A stretch of 53,925 nucleotides of DNA from Bacillota bacterium (GTDB lineage Bacteria; Bacillota; Clostridia; Christensenellales; SZUA-584). Below the pieces are notes generated by a model. The model was given only the letters and a program-made list of their open reading frames with translations. It did not search any database and had not been told where the DNA came from. Shown here piece after piece: positions 35,011-42,102 of this stretch (the first letter of the stretch is position 1; the number at the start of each line of letters is the position of its first letter). A program made the position numbers and the translations under genes. The stretch covers positions 1-53,925 of the forward strand of contig JAEXTV010000012.1 in NCBI GenBank assembly GCA_023406895.1, in the 5' to 3' direction.

Positions 35011-35265
35011 ATGCAGGCAAAGGAATTGACGATTACCAGTGCCGACGGGTTAAGAGCTTCCAAAGCAGCCATGTTTGTCCAGGTTGCGGGCGGGTTTTCT
35101 TCGCAGATTTTTGTGGAAAAGGGCAATAAAAAAATCAATGCCAAAAGCATTATGGGTGTATTGTCGCTGGGCGTCAAGCAGGGCGAAAAAATATACATTT
35201 TTGCAAATGGCAAGGATGAACAGGATGCTGTCACGGCGATTGAAAAGCTCGTGGGGTCCTTTTAG
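35011..35265 (+). CDS. crh: HPr-like protein Crh
   Basis: An 84-residue HPr-fold protein. Residue 15, the phosphohistidine of HPr, is Arg15 (GLRASKAA), so it cannot carry PTS phosphate. Ser46 in NAKSIMGVLSLG, the HPr-kinase site, is preserved. This is the pattern of Crh, where position 15 is Gln in Bacillus subtilis. Crh-Ser46-P is a CcpA co-repressor in carbon catabolite repression. The position directly after whiA matches the yvcJ-yvcK-yvcL-crh order of Bacilli. GAGGGGGGAG precedes the ATG. Confidence 0.92.
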   Translation: MQAKELTITSADGLRASKAAMFVQVAGGFSSQIFVEKGNKKINAKSIMGVLSLGVKQGEKIYIFANGKDEQDAVTAIEKLVGSF

Positions 35266-35300
35266 CGGATCTGCAGTTCAATTGTGAATGAAAAGATTTG

Positions 35301-35331
35301 AGCCGCGAGTGCTTACGGCCTCCGGCTTTTT
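35301..35331 (+). terminator. Probable terminator after crh
   Basis: AGCCG (35301-35305) pairs with CGGCT (35323-35327), with a further GGCC/TCC-rich interior, followed by TTTTTC. Confidence 0.55.
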
Positions 35332-35426
35332 CGTCTGCTGCAGCGGCTGGTGCAAGAGCCAAGAATTAAATAACACGAGAAATATTATAATACATACATT
35401 CAATTAAATGGAAGCCACAACCTCTG

Positions 35427-35455
35427 TTGACAAATCATAGAGAATCCTTTATCAT
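35427..35455 (+). promoter_or_regulatory. Sigma-A promoter of the Rnk/GreA-like gene
   Basis: A perfect TTGACA (35427-35432), a 17-nt spacer and TATCAT (35450-35455), with CATAAT overlapping. Confidence 0.7.
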
Positions 35456-35480
35456 AATGACTATAGCACAATGAGTGGTG

Positions 35481-35508
35481 AAGACATTCCGCTTGCGGGA
35501 TGTCTTTT
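35481..35508 (+). terminator. Terminator-like hairpin in the leader of the Rnk/GreA-like gene
   Basis: AAGACAT-T-CCGC / GCGG-G-ATGTCTT pairs over 12 bp with a 2-nt apical loop, followed by TTTTG-type sequence. It lies about 20 nt after the predicted transcription start and over 80 nt before the gene, so it may attenuate transcription. Confidence 0.5.
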
Positions 35509-35591
35509 GCTATGATGAATCGATACAGAAACCGGATGGGAAAATCAAAAACCGCCGAATAAGCGGTGGCAATAAAAGGAGGTATAAGCAT

Positions 35592-35993
35592 ATGTCTCGC
35601 AGGATCATTATAACGGAAGAAGATATGAAAAAGCTGAAAAAACTTGTGGACGGTGAAATAGACGACGTTAAAAACAAACCGCATGTGCTTGAACTCGATA
35701 ATGAATTAAAGCGCGCCGAGATCGTGGATGAGAATCAGCTTCCTTATGACGTGATTACAATGAATTCTCGTGTTTTATTGCTGCTGGATGGCGCAGAGGA
35801 GACGGTTTCGCTCGTTTATCCTCAAGAGGCGGATATGTCGCAAAATAAAATATCGATATTGTCGCCGATAGGGACTGCGATTATCGGCTTCAGAGAGGGC
35901 GATGTTGTTGAGTGGGCGGTTCCGTCCGGCGTAACGAGAATTGATATATGTAAAGTTCTCTATCAGCCTGAATCGGGTGAGAAGGGTGCGTAG
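35592..35993 (+). CDS. GreA/GreB C-terminal domain protein (Rnk-like)
   Basis: A 134-residue protein starting at 35592 (MSRRIIITEEDMKKL), with AAAGGAGG 10 nt upstream; the longer open frame from 35475 reads through the leader hairpin. The N-terminal half is a short helical region and the C-terminal half a GreA/GreB-C FKBP-like fold (VYPQEADMSQNKISILSPIGTAIIGFREGDVVEW), as in Rnk, the regulator of nucleoside diphosphate kinase. Such proteins bind RNA polymerase; here the role is inferred only. It is followed by an mreB-like gene after 79 bp. Confidence 0.85.
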   Translation: MSRRIIITEEDMKKLKKLVDGEIDDVKNKPHVLELDNELKRAEIVDENQLPYDVITMNSRVLLLLDGAEETVSLVYPQEADMSQNKISILSPIGTAIIGFREGDVVEWAVPSGVTRIDICKVLYQPESGEKGA

Positions 35994-36072
35994 CCCGCGC
36001 ATGGGGGCCGGCATAGGCCGGCAGACTTAGGCGGTAAATAAGGATTGTGAATTCTGGGGGTAAGAATAATAA

Positions 36073-37086
36073 ATGAGGTTATTGGATAACGACAGCATAG
36101 GCATTGATCTTGGGACATCCAATGTACGTATCTATGTCAATGGGAAGGGAATTGTTCTCAATGAGCCCGCCATTGTTGCGGTCAACAAAAATAACGGAGA
36201 ATTGATTGCGATCGGCGATGAAGCCAATGATATGCTGGGCAGAGCACCGGCGAATATTGCAGTCATCCGTCCGCTGCGCGGCGGTGTGATATCAAACTAC
36301 CATGATACGCAAAGAATGCTGAGTGCCTATTTGCGCAAAGTGATAGGCAGAAGGCTTTTTGCAAAGCCGAATGTGATGGTATGTGTGCCTTCCGGCGTGA
36401 CAGACGTGGAAAAGCGTGCGTTGATAGAAGTGACGGAGGAGGCGGGCGCAAAACGCGCAAGCTTGATTGAAGAGCCCCTAGCGGCGGCTATCGGAGCCGG
36501 CATTGATATCGCCGAACCGTTTGGAAGAATGGTCGTTGATATTGGCGCAGGAACCACGGATGTGGCTTTGATTTCGCTGGGCGGCCTTGTTGTGCACCAG
36601 TCTATCAGGGTGGCCGGAGACAGCATGAACGAAGCCATTGCCAAGTACATCAGGAAAAAGCATGATATTTTGATTGGTGAAAGAACGGCCGAGGAAATTA
36701 AGGTGAACATCGGGACGGCATATCCGAAGCAGGATCAGGCTATGATTGAGATTGCGGGCAGAAACGTGATTACAGGCCTTCCGAGACGGATGAGGCTGAG
36801 CTCCAACGATACAATCGAGGCACTTTCTGAGCCGCTGTCAGAAATACTGGAACCGATTCGCACGGTGCTGGAACGCACCCCGCCCGAGCTCGCTTCGGAT
36901 GTTGCGGAAAGCGGAATATGCCTGACAGGCGGAGGGGCATTGCTTTTCGGTATGGATATCATGATCAGCATAAAGACGGGCTTGAAATGCTATGTCGCTG
37001 AAGATGCCGCTTCTTGCGTGGCGATCGGCACCGGCGTGGCAGCACAGCACATGGCGCCTATGCGGGAAGAAAACATATACGACTGA
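36073..37086 (+). CDS. mreB: MreB/Mbl family actin-like protein
   Basis: A 337-residue bacterial actin. Phosphate 1 motif GIDLGTSNVRIY, connect/phosphate 2 motif VVDIGAGTTDVA, adenosine motif CLTGGGALLFGMD and the MreB-typical IEEPLAAAIGAG are present. It forms membrane-associated filaments that position lateral wall synthesis. There is no mreC or mreD next to it, so it may be a second paralogue (Mbl or MreBH-like) rather than the primary mreB. TGGGGGTAAG precedes the ATG. Confidence 0.93.
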   Translation: MRLLDNDSIGIDLGTSNVRIYVNGKGIVLNEPAIVAVNKNNGELIAIGDEANDMLGRAPANIAVIRPLRGGVISNYHDTQRMLSAYLRKVIGRRLFAKPNVMVCVPSGVTDVEKRALIEVTEEAGAKRASLIEEPLAAAIGAGIDIAEPFGRMVVDIGAGTTDVALISLGGLVVHQSIRVAGDSMNEAIAKYIRKKHDILIGERTAEEIKVNIGTAYPKQDQAMIEIAGRNVITGLPRRMRLSSNDTIEALSEPLSEILEPIRTVLERTPPELASDVAESGICLTGGGALLFGMDIMISIKTGLKCYVAEDAASCVAIGTGVAAQHMAPMREENIYD

Positions 37087-37185
37087 AAGCACTCCATCAA
37101 TTAAAAATACGTAGCACTTTTGACCGATTCATGCGTCTTATATAGGGTGACATTTTGTCACATCAATGAGACGGAGGGATTGCGA

Positions 37186-37242
37186 ATGAAGTGTATTTGT
37201 GATTTCTTTTTAGACAGATGCTTTAAACGGTACGCCGTTTAG
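37186..37242 (+). CDS. Possible 18-residue leader peptide
   Basis: ATG at 37186 follows ACGGAGGG with a 7-nt gap and encodes MKCICDFFLDRCFKRYAV, ending in TAG. The 3' end forms a hairpin (TAAACGG-TACG-CCGTTTA), and the stop abuts the GGGGGG site of the next gene. This could be a real Cys-containing microprotein or a leader that couples translation to the following gene. It has no homology I can name. Confidence 0.4.
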   Translation: MKCICDFFLDRCFKRYAV

Positions 37243-37252
37243 GGGGGCGGCC

Positions 37253-37612
37253 ATGCGCTGTACAATGCTCAAAGAGCATTACGCCTGGGAGCCTGTTTGT
37301 TTTAACGCGCTAGACATATTGCGGCTGATGGAAAAAGCCGTGATGGCTGAGGTGGTGGTGCGCTATGATAACAAACCCCATTGGATTGGTGTGGCCTGCG
37401 AATATGACCGCAAAAAGCAGCTGTTTGGCGCTCAGAAATTCTATATAGACAGTCAGGAATTTGATTCGATTGAGGCGTTTGCCGCGCATGCCGTACTGGG
37501 CGGTGGATTGTTTTCGGCCATGTCTGAACCGCTCGTTGTGATCGACACTTTGGAGGGCGATCCGGAAGGGTATTTTAGGCTGGCGGAAACATTTAAGAAT
37601 GAGGGCTATTGA
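37253..37612 (+). CDS. Conserved-looking hypothetical protein, 119 residues
   Basis: I do not recognise this family. The protein is soluble, about 119 residues from ATG 37253 (AGGGGGGCGG upstream) or 115 from ATG 37265, acidic overall, with no Cys-rich motif, signal peptide or membrane helix. Alternating hydrophobic segments (MAEVVVRYDNKPHWIGVAC, EPLVVIDTLEG) suggest a small alpha/beta fold. It stands alone between an mreB-like gene and ribokinase. Codon use matches the neighbours, and a good terminator lies about 100 bp downstream, so it is probably real. Confidence 0.65.
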   Translation: MRCTMLKEHYAWEPVCFNALDILRLMEKAVMAEVVVRYDNKPHWIGVACEYDRKKQLFGAQKFYIDSQEFDSIEAFAAHAVLGGGLFSAMSEPLVVIDTLEGDPEGYFRLAETFKNEGY

Positions 37613-37623
37613 ACTTTTAACGC

Positions 37624-37654
37624 ATCCCATGTTAAAACACTTTAAACATGGGAT
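37624..37654. repeat. Hairpin repeat, copy 1 of 2
   Basis: ATCCCATGTT / AACATGGGAT form a perfect 10-bp stem around AAAACACTTTA. A closely similar unit with the same flanks (CGCAT...ACATGGGATT) occurs at 48281-48319. Confidence 0.6.
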
Positions 37655-37712
37655 TACAGTCCACGGCGCAGTCGATCATTTACGCTTCACTCAAAAGACT
37701 TTTTGACTTTCG

Positions 37713-37746
37713 AATCCAATGTATTGGGCATTGGATTTTTATTTTT
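37713..37746 (+). terminator. Intrinsic terminator upstream of ribokinase
   Basis: AATCCAATG (37713-37721) pairs with CATTGGATT (37729-37737), followed by TTTATTTTT. Confidence 0.8.
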
Positions 37747-37831
37747 CATCAGTATGGCGCGTGTTCATGCTTGACGCACACTATAGGGCTGAATTAAGCT
37801 TAATACAACTGCTTGAATGAGGTGGCTTAAA

Positions 37832-38746
37832 TTGAAAAAAATCTGTGTGCTGGGCAGCATCAATATGGATATTGTGACGAAAACGCAAGACTTCCCCAAA
37901 GCGGGACAAACGGTGAGCGGCTTTGAGTTTCGCACGTTTCCGGGCGGCAAGGGCGCGAACCAAGCAGTGGCTGCCGGGCGTCTGGGGGCAGACGTCGCCT
38001 TTTTGGGCAAGGTTGGGAGCGATACGTTCGGGGGTATGTCTCTTGATTCCCTGAACGCGGCGCATGTGGATGTAACGTACATAGAAAGAGAAGAGATCAG
38101 CACGGGCACGGCATCGATCACGGTCAACGCGCAGGGCGAAAACAGTATCATCGTCGTCCCGGGAGCGAACGGACTCCTGGATGTGGATTATGTGCAGCGC
38201 AATACAAAAGCGATTGACGAAGCGGATATATTGATGCTGCAGCTTGAAGTGCCGATGGAGACGGTGCTGTGGGCGGCGGCATACGCGAAGAAGGCGGGCA
38301 AGATGGTGATTCTCGATCCCGCGCCTGCGGTGGTTCTCCCCGAGGAGCTGCTGGCCTGCTGCGCCATTGTGACGCCCAACGAGACGGAGCTTTCGATCAT
38401 ATCGCGGACGGATGTGAAGGATGAAGCGGGCGCGATGGCAGCGGCGCAGTTGTTGATTCGGCAGGGTGTGCAAACGGTGGTGCACAAGAGCGGCGGCAAA
38501 GGCGCTTATTTGATCACGCAGGGCGAGACGGCGCATGTGCCCGGCTTTAAGGTGGACGTGAAGGACACCACGGCGGCGGGCGATTCGTTCAACGCGGGGC
38601 TCGCGGTGTCGCTCGCAAAGGGGCACAGCCTGACAGAGAGCATTCGGTATGCGAATGCGGTGGGCGCGATGTCGGTGACGAAGATGGGCGCGCAGAGCGC
38701 GATGCCGACGGAGGCGGAGCTGAAGGCGTTTTTGGAAGGGCGATAA
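37832..38746 (+). CDS. rbsK: Ribokinase (PfkB family)
   Basis: A 304-residue sugar kinase that phosphorylates ribose at O5. I choose TTG 37832 (KKICVLGSINMDIV) because GAGGTGG lies 6 nt upstream and family members begin there; ATG 37817 would contain that site. Substrate motif FPGGKGANQAVAAGRLGADV and the PfkB signature DTTAAGDSFNAGLAVSLA with the catalytic Asp are intact. No ribose transporter or rbsD is adjacent; it stands alone between terminators. Confidence 0.92.
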   Translation: MKKICVLGSINMDIVTKTQDFPKAGQTVSGFEFRTFPGGKGANQAVAAGRLGADVAFLGKVGSDTFGGMSLDSLNAAHVDVTYIEREEISTGTASITVNAQGENSIIVVPGANGLLDVDYVQRNTKAIDEADILMLQLEVPMETVLWAAAYAKKAGKMVILDPAPAVVLPEELLACCAIVTPNETELSIISRTDVKDEAGAMAAAQLLIRQGVQTVVHKSGGKGAYLITQGETAHVPGFKVDVKDTTAAGDSFNAGLAVSLAKGHSLTESIRYANAVGAMSVTKMGAQSAMPTEAELKAFLEGR

Positions 38747-38798
38747 TTTTGCTTTTTACCGATCGAGGTTTCAGATAAAATAAGTATTGTGTAAAACG

Positions 38799-38834
38799 AC
38801 AAAGCGCTATGGAGATCATGGCGCTGTTTGTTTT
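38799..38834 (+). terminator. Ribokinase terminator
   Basis: ACAAAGCGCTATG (38799-38811) pairs imperfectly with CATGGCGCTGTTTGT (38817-38831), followed by T-rich sequence. Confidence 0.7.
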
Positions 38835-38879
38835 ATGTATAAATAGAATTATGGTAACGAGAAGTGTTATAAACAAATT

Positions 38880-38905
38880 ATGCGCAGTATTGACAAATTG
38901 CGCAT
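38880..38905. repeat. Inverted repeat, probable operator
   Basis: ATGCGCA (38880-38886) and TGCGCAT (38899-38905) are exact inverted copies separated by 12 bp, and the -35 hexamer of the cassette promoter lies in the spacer. Confidence 0.5.
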
Positions 38906-38918
38906 TAACAAATACAGT
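38890..38918 (+). promoter_or_regulatory. Promoter of the AT-rich cassette
   Basis: A perfect TTGACA (38890-38895), a 17-nt spacer and TACAGT (38913-38918), about 190 bp before the first cassette gene. Confidence 0.55.
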
Positions 38919-39110
38919 ATACGTATCTACCAGTGTATGGATAATAACAATGTGTGTTAAACTCAAAATATTGAGCAGGCGTAGGATTTGTGCAAAGCCT
39001 CATAAATGCGGAATAACTAACAATAATATAGGGGCGAAATCCAGAGTACTTAAGAACAAATTATGTGTAGTAGTAATCACTACATGATTATTAAAGAGGT
39101 AGTCATTTTA

Positions 39111-39545
39111 GTGTTTATTGATCTTGAAAAATTGGGACAAAGTTATACTTTCACCGCCTTATGTGGTATTATCACCATCATAGGCTTTATTATAACGATT
39201 GTTGTTTTCTTTCGAACAAAGAGCATTGAAAGAAAATTAGAAGAGTATAAAGTAATTAAAGAGTATAATAAGATACGGGGAAAATTAAGGAGGTCTTTTC
39301 TAGAATATAGGGATGCGATTCAAGAAGACAATGCTGAGATTTATAAGATTAAGAGTAATATACTTGATGACTTAAATGCGTTTAACGAAAATTATAGAAT
39401 TACGTGTAAATTGCGACAAAAAGCAAATATAAGATTATTGATTCGGCATCTGCAGAGAAGTAAAAGGCATAATAAAAATTGGATATGTAATCAATTATCT
39501 AAAATTTCGAGTTATTTGTATCTAGAAAAGGAGGATGTTTTATGA
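39111..39545 (+). CDS. Small membrane-anchored protein of unknown function
   Basis: I do not recognise the family. I start it at GTG 39111, with AAAGAGGT about 10 nt upstream, giving 144 residues; an ATG at 39063 in the same frame lacks a site. One strong membrane helix (about 14-34) is followed by a charged, probably coiled-coil stretch (KSIERKLEEYKVIKEYNK) and a basic cytoplasmic tail of about 100 residues. Codons are AT-rich, unlike the neighbours. It overlaps the next gene by 4 bp (ATGA), so the two are co-translated. The layout, a membrane anchor plus a soluble partner, is seen in some defence and toxin-antitoxin pairs, but nothing here proves that. Confidence 0.7.
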   Translation: MFIDLEKLGQSYTFTALCGIITIIGFIITIVVFFRTKSIERKLEEYKVIKEYNKIRGKLRRSFLEYRDAIQEDNAEIYKIKSNILDDLNAFNENYRITCKLRQKANIRLLIRHLQRSKRHNKNWICNQLSKISSYLYLEKEDVL

Positions 39546-39973
39546 ACACAATCTCTGAACATGAAATTGTAACAAAGCTTATAGAATTAACTAATGGGAA
39601 AAAAATTGACTGGTATTATCTCGATTCAGATTTTTCTCTTTATGATAACCTAAACTTAGCACCAAGAAAGACCTTTCAAGGCACCGCTGCATTACTCAAT
39701 GAGTACGCAGCTTTAAACGATAATAAACTGAGGTTTGATGTTGATAATAGTTTTTATTCTTGTCTGAGTTCAAATTATCTTGTACTCTATGTAACGCCTC
39801 CAAGTAGTAATAAGGAGATACTTGCAGAGAGAATGAGTTTGTTATTAGTTCCAAAAACATATAGATCGATTAAAGAAATAAATAATGTTGAGGACTTAAT
39901 TAGACTTCATACTATAATAAAATCTGGTTTTCCCAGTGCTGAAAGTATTATCGAAGATATATTTAAAATATAA
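39542..39973 (+). CDS. Soluble protein of unknown function, partner of the membrane protein upstream
   Basis: A 143-residue soluble protein I cannot assign. It follows an excellent AAAGGAGG site and overlaps the upstream gene by 4 bp. The sequence alternates beta-like segments (KIDWYYLDSD, NYLVLYVTPP, RMSLLLVPKTY) with a C-terminal helical region (DLIRLHTIIKSGFPSAESIIEDIF). No catalytic motif, Cys cluster or helix-turn-helix is evident. Like its partner it is strongly AT-rich relative to the surrounding genes, pointing to recent transfer of the pair. A bidirectional terminator closes the cassette. Confidence 0.72.
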   Translation: MNTISEHEIVTKLIELTNGKKIDWYYLDSDFSLYDNLNLAPRKTFQGTAALLNEYAALNDNKLRFDVDNSFYSCLSSNYLVLYVTPPSSNKEILAERMSLLLVPKTYRSIKEINNVEDLIRLHTIIKSGFPSAESIIEDIFKI

Positions 39974-40039
39974 TAGAGTTGTATTTTATAAAAGTTTAAC
40001 AAATGCCTCCTTAATCGAGTAGGAATATAAGACGAAGTA

Positions 40040-40082
40040 AAAAAGTCCTCGATCGCGGATAAACCGGATAGAGGACTTTTTG
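40040..40082. terminator. Bidirectional terminator between cassette and GGGtGRT gene
   Basis: AAAAAGTCCTC (40040-40050) pairs with GAGGACTTTTT (40071-40081); the arms supply U-runs in both directions. Confidence 0.85.
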
Positions 40083-40098
40083 ATAAGATCAAATCAAC

Positions 40099-41100
40099 TT
40101 ACTTAGACAGTGCCTGCTCCACAGCCACCGCCACCGCCACGGACGCACCCACCATCGGGTTGTTGCCCATGCCGATAAGGCCCATCATTTCCACGTGCGC
40201 CGGCACAGAGGACGAACCCGCAAACTGCGCGTCGCCGTGCATACGGCCCATCGTATCCGTCATGCCGTAAGAAGCAGGGCCCGCTCCCATGTTGTCCGGA
40301 TGCAGCGTACGGCCTGTGCCGCCGCCCGACGCGACCGAGAAGTATTTCTTGCCGTTCTCGATGGCCCATTTCTTGTATGTGCCCGCCACAGGATGCTGGA
40401 AGCGTGTCGGGTTGGTCGAGTTGCCCGTGATGGACACGTCAACCTTCTCATGACGCATAATCGCAACGCCTTCGTTCACGTCGTCCGCGCCGTAGCATTT
40501 CACAGCCGCGCGTTCGCTGTTCGAAAACGCTTTTTCCCAGACGATCTTGAGCTCGCCGGTCGCGTAGTCGTATTCGGTCTCGACGTTGGTAAAGCCGTTG
40601 ATGCGCGAGATGATGTAAGCCGCGTCTTTGCCAAGGCCGTTCAGAATCACGCGCAGCGGCGTTTTTCTTACCTTGTTGGCCGTTCTTGCGATACCGATCG
40701 CGCCTTCCGCCGCCGCGAACGATTCGTGGCCAGCGAGGAAGCAGAAGCATTCGGTTTCTTCACGCAGCAGCATGGCTGCGAGATTGCCATGGCCAAGGCC
40801 CACGACACGCTGTTCCGCTACGCTGCCCGGGATGCAGAACGCCTGCAGGCCGATGCCGATAGCTTCGGCTGCGTCCGCCGCGACCTTGCAGCCCTTTTTC
40901 AGAGCGATGGCCGCGCCGAGCGTATACGCCCACGCCGCGTTTTCAAAAGCAATTGCCTGAACGCTCTTGACGATACCGGCCGCATCCACGCCAAAGCTCT
41001 TGCAGTATTCTTCAACCTGTTCCAAACTTTCAAAGCCGTATTCCTTCATGCATTTTTCAATGCCCGCAATACGTCTGTTGTAACCTTCAAAATTCACCAT
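40099..41100 (-). CDS. GGGtGRT protein
   Basis: A 333-residue protein of the GGGtGRT family, named for the glycine-rich motif seen here as SGGGTGRTLHPDNMG. I choose ATG 41100 (MVNFEGYNRRIAGIE), with GGGAGGG 8 nt upstream, over the in-frame GTG three codons earlier. Other conserved stretches are LGHGNLAAMLLREETECFCFLAGHESFAAAEGA and SITGNSTNPTRFQHPVAGTYKKW. The family is widespread in anaerobes, nearly always beside a NifU-like scaffold as here (14-bp gap), yet its function is unknown. Cysteines and glycine-rich loops would fit a cofactor or cluster role, which is inference. Confidence 0.92.
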   Translation of the reverse strand: MVNFEGYNRRIAGIEKCMKEYGFESLEQVEEYCKSFGVDAAGIVKSVQAIAFENAAWAYTLGAAIALKKGCKVAADAAEAIGIGLQAFCIPGSVAEQRVVGLGHGNLAAMLLREETECFCFLAGHESFAAAEGAIGIARTANKVRKTPLRVILNGLGKDAAYIISRINGFTNVETEYDYATGELKIVWEKAFSNSERAAVKCYGADDVNEGVAIMRHEKVDVSITGNSTNPTRFQHPVAGTYKKWAIENGKKYFSVASGGGTGRTLHPDNMGAGPASYGMTDTMGRMHGDAQFAGSSSVPAHVEMMGLIGMGNNPMVGASVAVAVAVEQALSK

Positions 41101-41114
41101 AAGTCGCACCCTCC

Positions 41115-41807
41115 CTATTTGGCGCGCGGGTCGATGTATTTCGCCGCGCCGTCGAACTGTCCGTAGGTTCCTGTGTTTTTCGCAACCGCTTCCGCCGGAT
41201 CAACGCCCTTGCGGATGGCTTCCATCATCTTGCCGAGGTTTACAAATTTATAGCCGACCACCTCTTCGTTTGCGTCGATGGCGAGCTGTGTCACATAACC
41301 TTCAGCCATTTCGAGGTAACGCACGCCCTTTTGCTTCGTGCCGTACATGGTGCCCACCTGCGAACGAAGCCCTTTGCCGAGATCTTCAAGCCCCGCGCCG
41401 ATCGGCAGACCACATTCGGAAAACGCCGTCTGGGTGCGGCCATAGACGATCTGGAGAAACAATTCGCGCATGGCGGTATTGATCGCGTCGCACACAAGGT
41501 CGGTGTTGAGCGCTTCAAGTATCGTTTTGCCGGAAAGAATCTCCGCCGCCATCGCCGCGCTGTGCGTCATGCCGCTGCAGCCCAGTGTTTCGACAAGAGC
41601 TTCCTCAATAATACCTTCTTTAACATTAAGCGTCAGCTTGCATGCGCCCTGCTGCGGTGCGCACCAGCCCACGCCGTGGGTTAAACCCGAGATATCCGTG
41701 ATCTGCTTCGCTTTGACCCAAAGGCCTTCTTCGGGAATAGGCGCAGGACCATGTTTTGGCCCTTTGGCCACGTATACCATTTCTTCCACTTCTCTGGAAC
41801 ACTGCAT
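41115..41807 (-). CDS. NifU-like iron-sulfur cluster assembly scaffold protein
   Basis: A 230-residue protein of the NifU N-terminal/IscU superfamily. The scaffold cysteines are recognisable as Cys49 and Cys56 in GVGWCAPQQGACK, Cys77 in TLGCSGMTH and a further Cys in SECGLPIG. Its N- and C-terminal extensions (YVAKGPKHGPAPIPEEGLW; NTGTYGQFDGAAKYIDP) are typical of the group found next to GGGtGRT genes rather than of housekeeping IscU. AGGAGGT 8 nt upstream fixes the ATG. It is the first gene of a two-gene unit and may deliver or hold a cluster for the GGGtGRT protein. Confidence 0.88.
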   Translation of the reverse strand: MQCSREVEEMVYVAKGPKHGPAPIPEEGLWVKAKQITDISGLTHGVGWCAPQQGACKLTLNVKEGIIEEALVETLGCSGMTHSAAMAAEILSGKTILEALNTDLVCDAINTAMRELFLQIVYGRTQTAFSECGLPIGAGLEDLGKGLRSQVGTMYGTKQKGVRYLEMAEGYVTQLAIDANEEVVGYKFVNLGKMMEAIRKGVDPAEAVAKNTGTYGQFDGAAKYIDPRAK

Positions 41808-42033
41808 AGACTAAACCTCCTGATAGAATTAGAAACTGTGTATATCCATTGATAATTATTTAACATTATATCAGTAATTTTGCGCAAAGCCAATATAGAA
41901 ATCTGTCTATGAAATGAAATAATCGGGAACATAAAGCAAATTATTTATTATACGCAAAATGTGCAAATTTTATACGCATGCCGCAAAAAAAATCTTTGAT
42001 TATCGGCAAATTATCTGAGCCCGGGGCGCGCAG

Positions 42034-42067
42034 ACCGACAATGTTTCACAACACACCTGCTTATAAT
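42034..42067 (+). promoter_or_regulatory. Candidate spoIIE promoter with Spo0A-box-like site
   Basis: A perfect TATAAT (42062-42067) lies 36 bp before the TTG start, without a good -35. About 20 bp upstream, ACCGACAA (reverse complement TTGTCGGT) resembles the Spo0A box TTGTCGAA. spoIIE is a classical Spo0A-activated sigma-A promoter in Bacilli, which makes this plausible. Confidence 0.35.
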
Positions 42068-42102
42068 GAATAATACTAACCACAACCGAAGGAGTGATCA
42101 TA

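Larger units (their letters stand above)
35266..35591. other. Intergenic region with terminator, promoter and leader hairpin
   Basis: It holds the likely terminator of the murB-crh block (35301-35331), a strong promoter (35427-35455) and a terminator-like hairpin just after that promoter (35481-35508). No gene is seen. Confidence 0.6.
38835..39110. other. AT-rich leader of a foreign-looking cassette
   Basis: No gene is seen. The stretch is clearly more AT-rich than its flanks and carries two 18-nt direct repeats, AACAAATTATGCGCAGTA (38872-38889) and AACAAATTATGTGTAGTA (39055-39072), differing at two positions, plus the promoter and inverted repeat listed separately. Confidence 0.6.

Noticed and set aside
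40195..41166. 323-codon plus-strand frame opposite the GGGtGRT gene
   Set aside because: An antisense shadow rich in Arg and His with no ribosome binding site.
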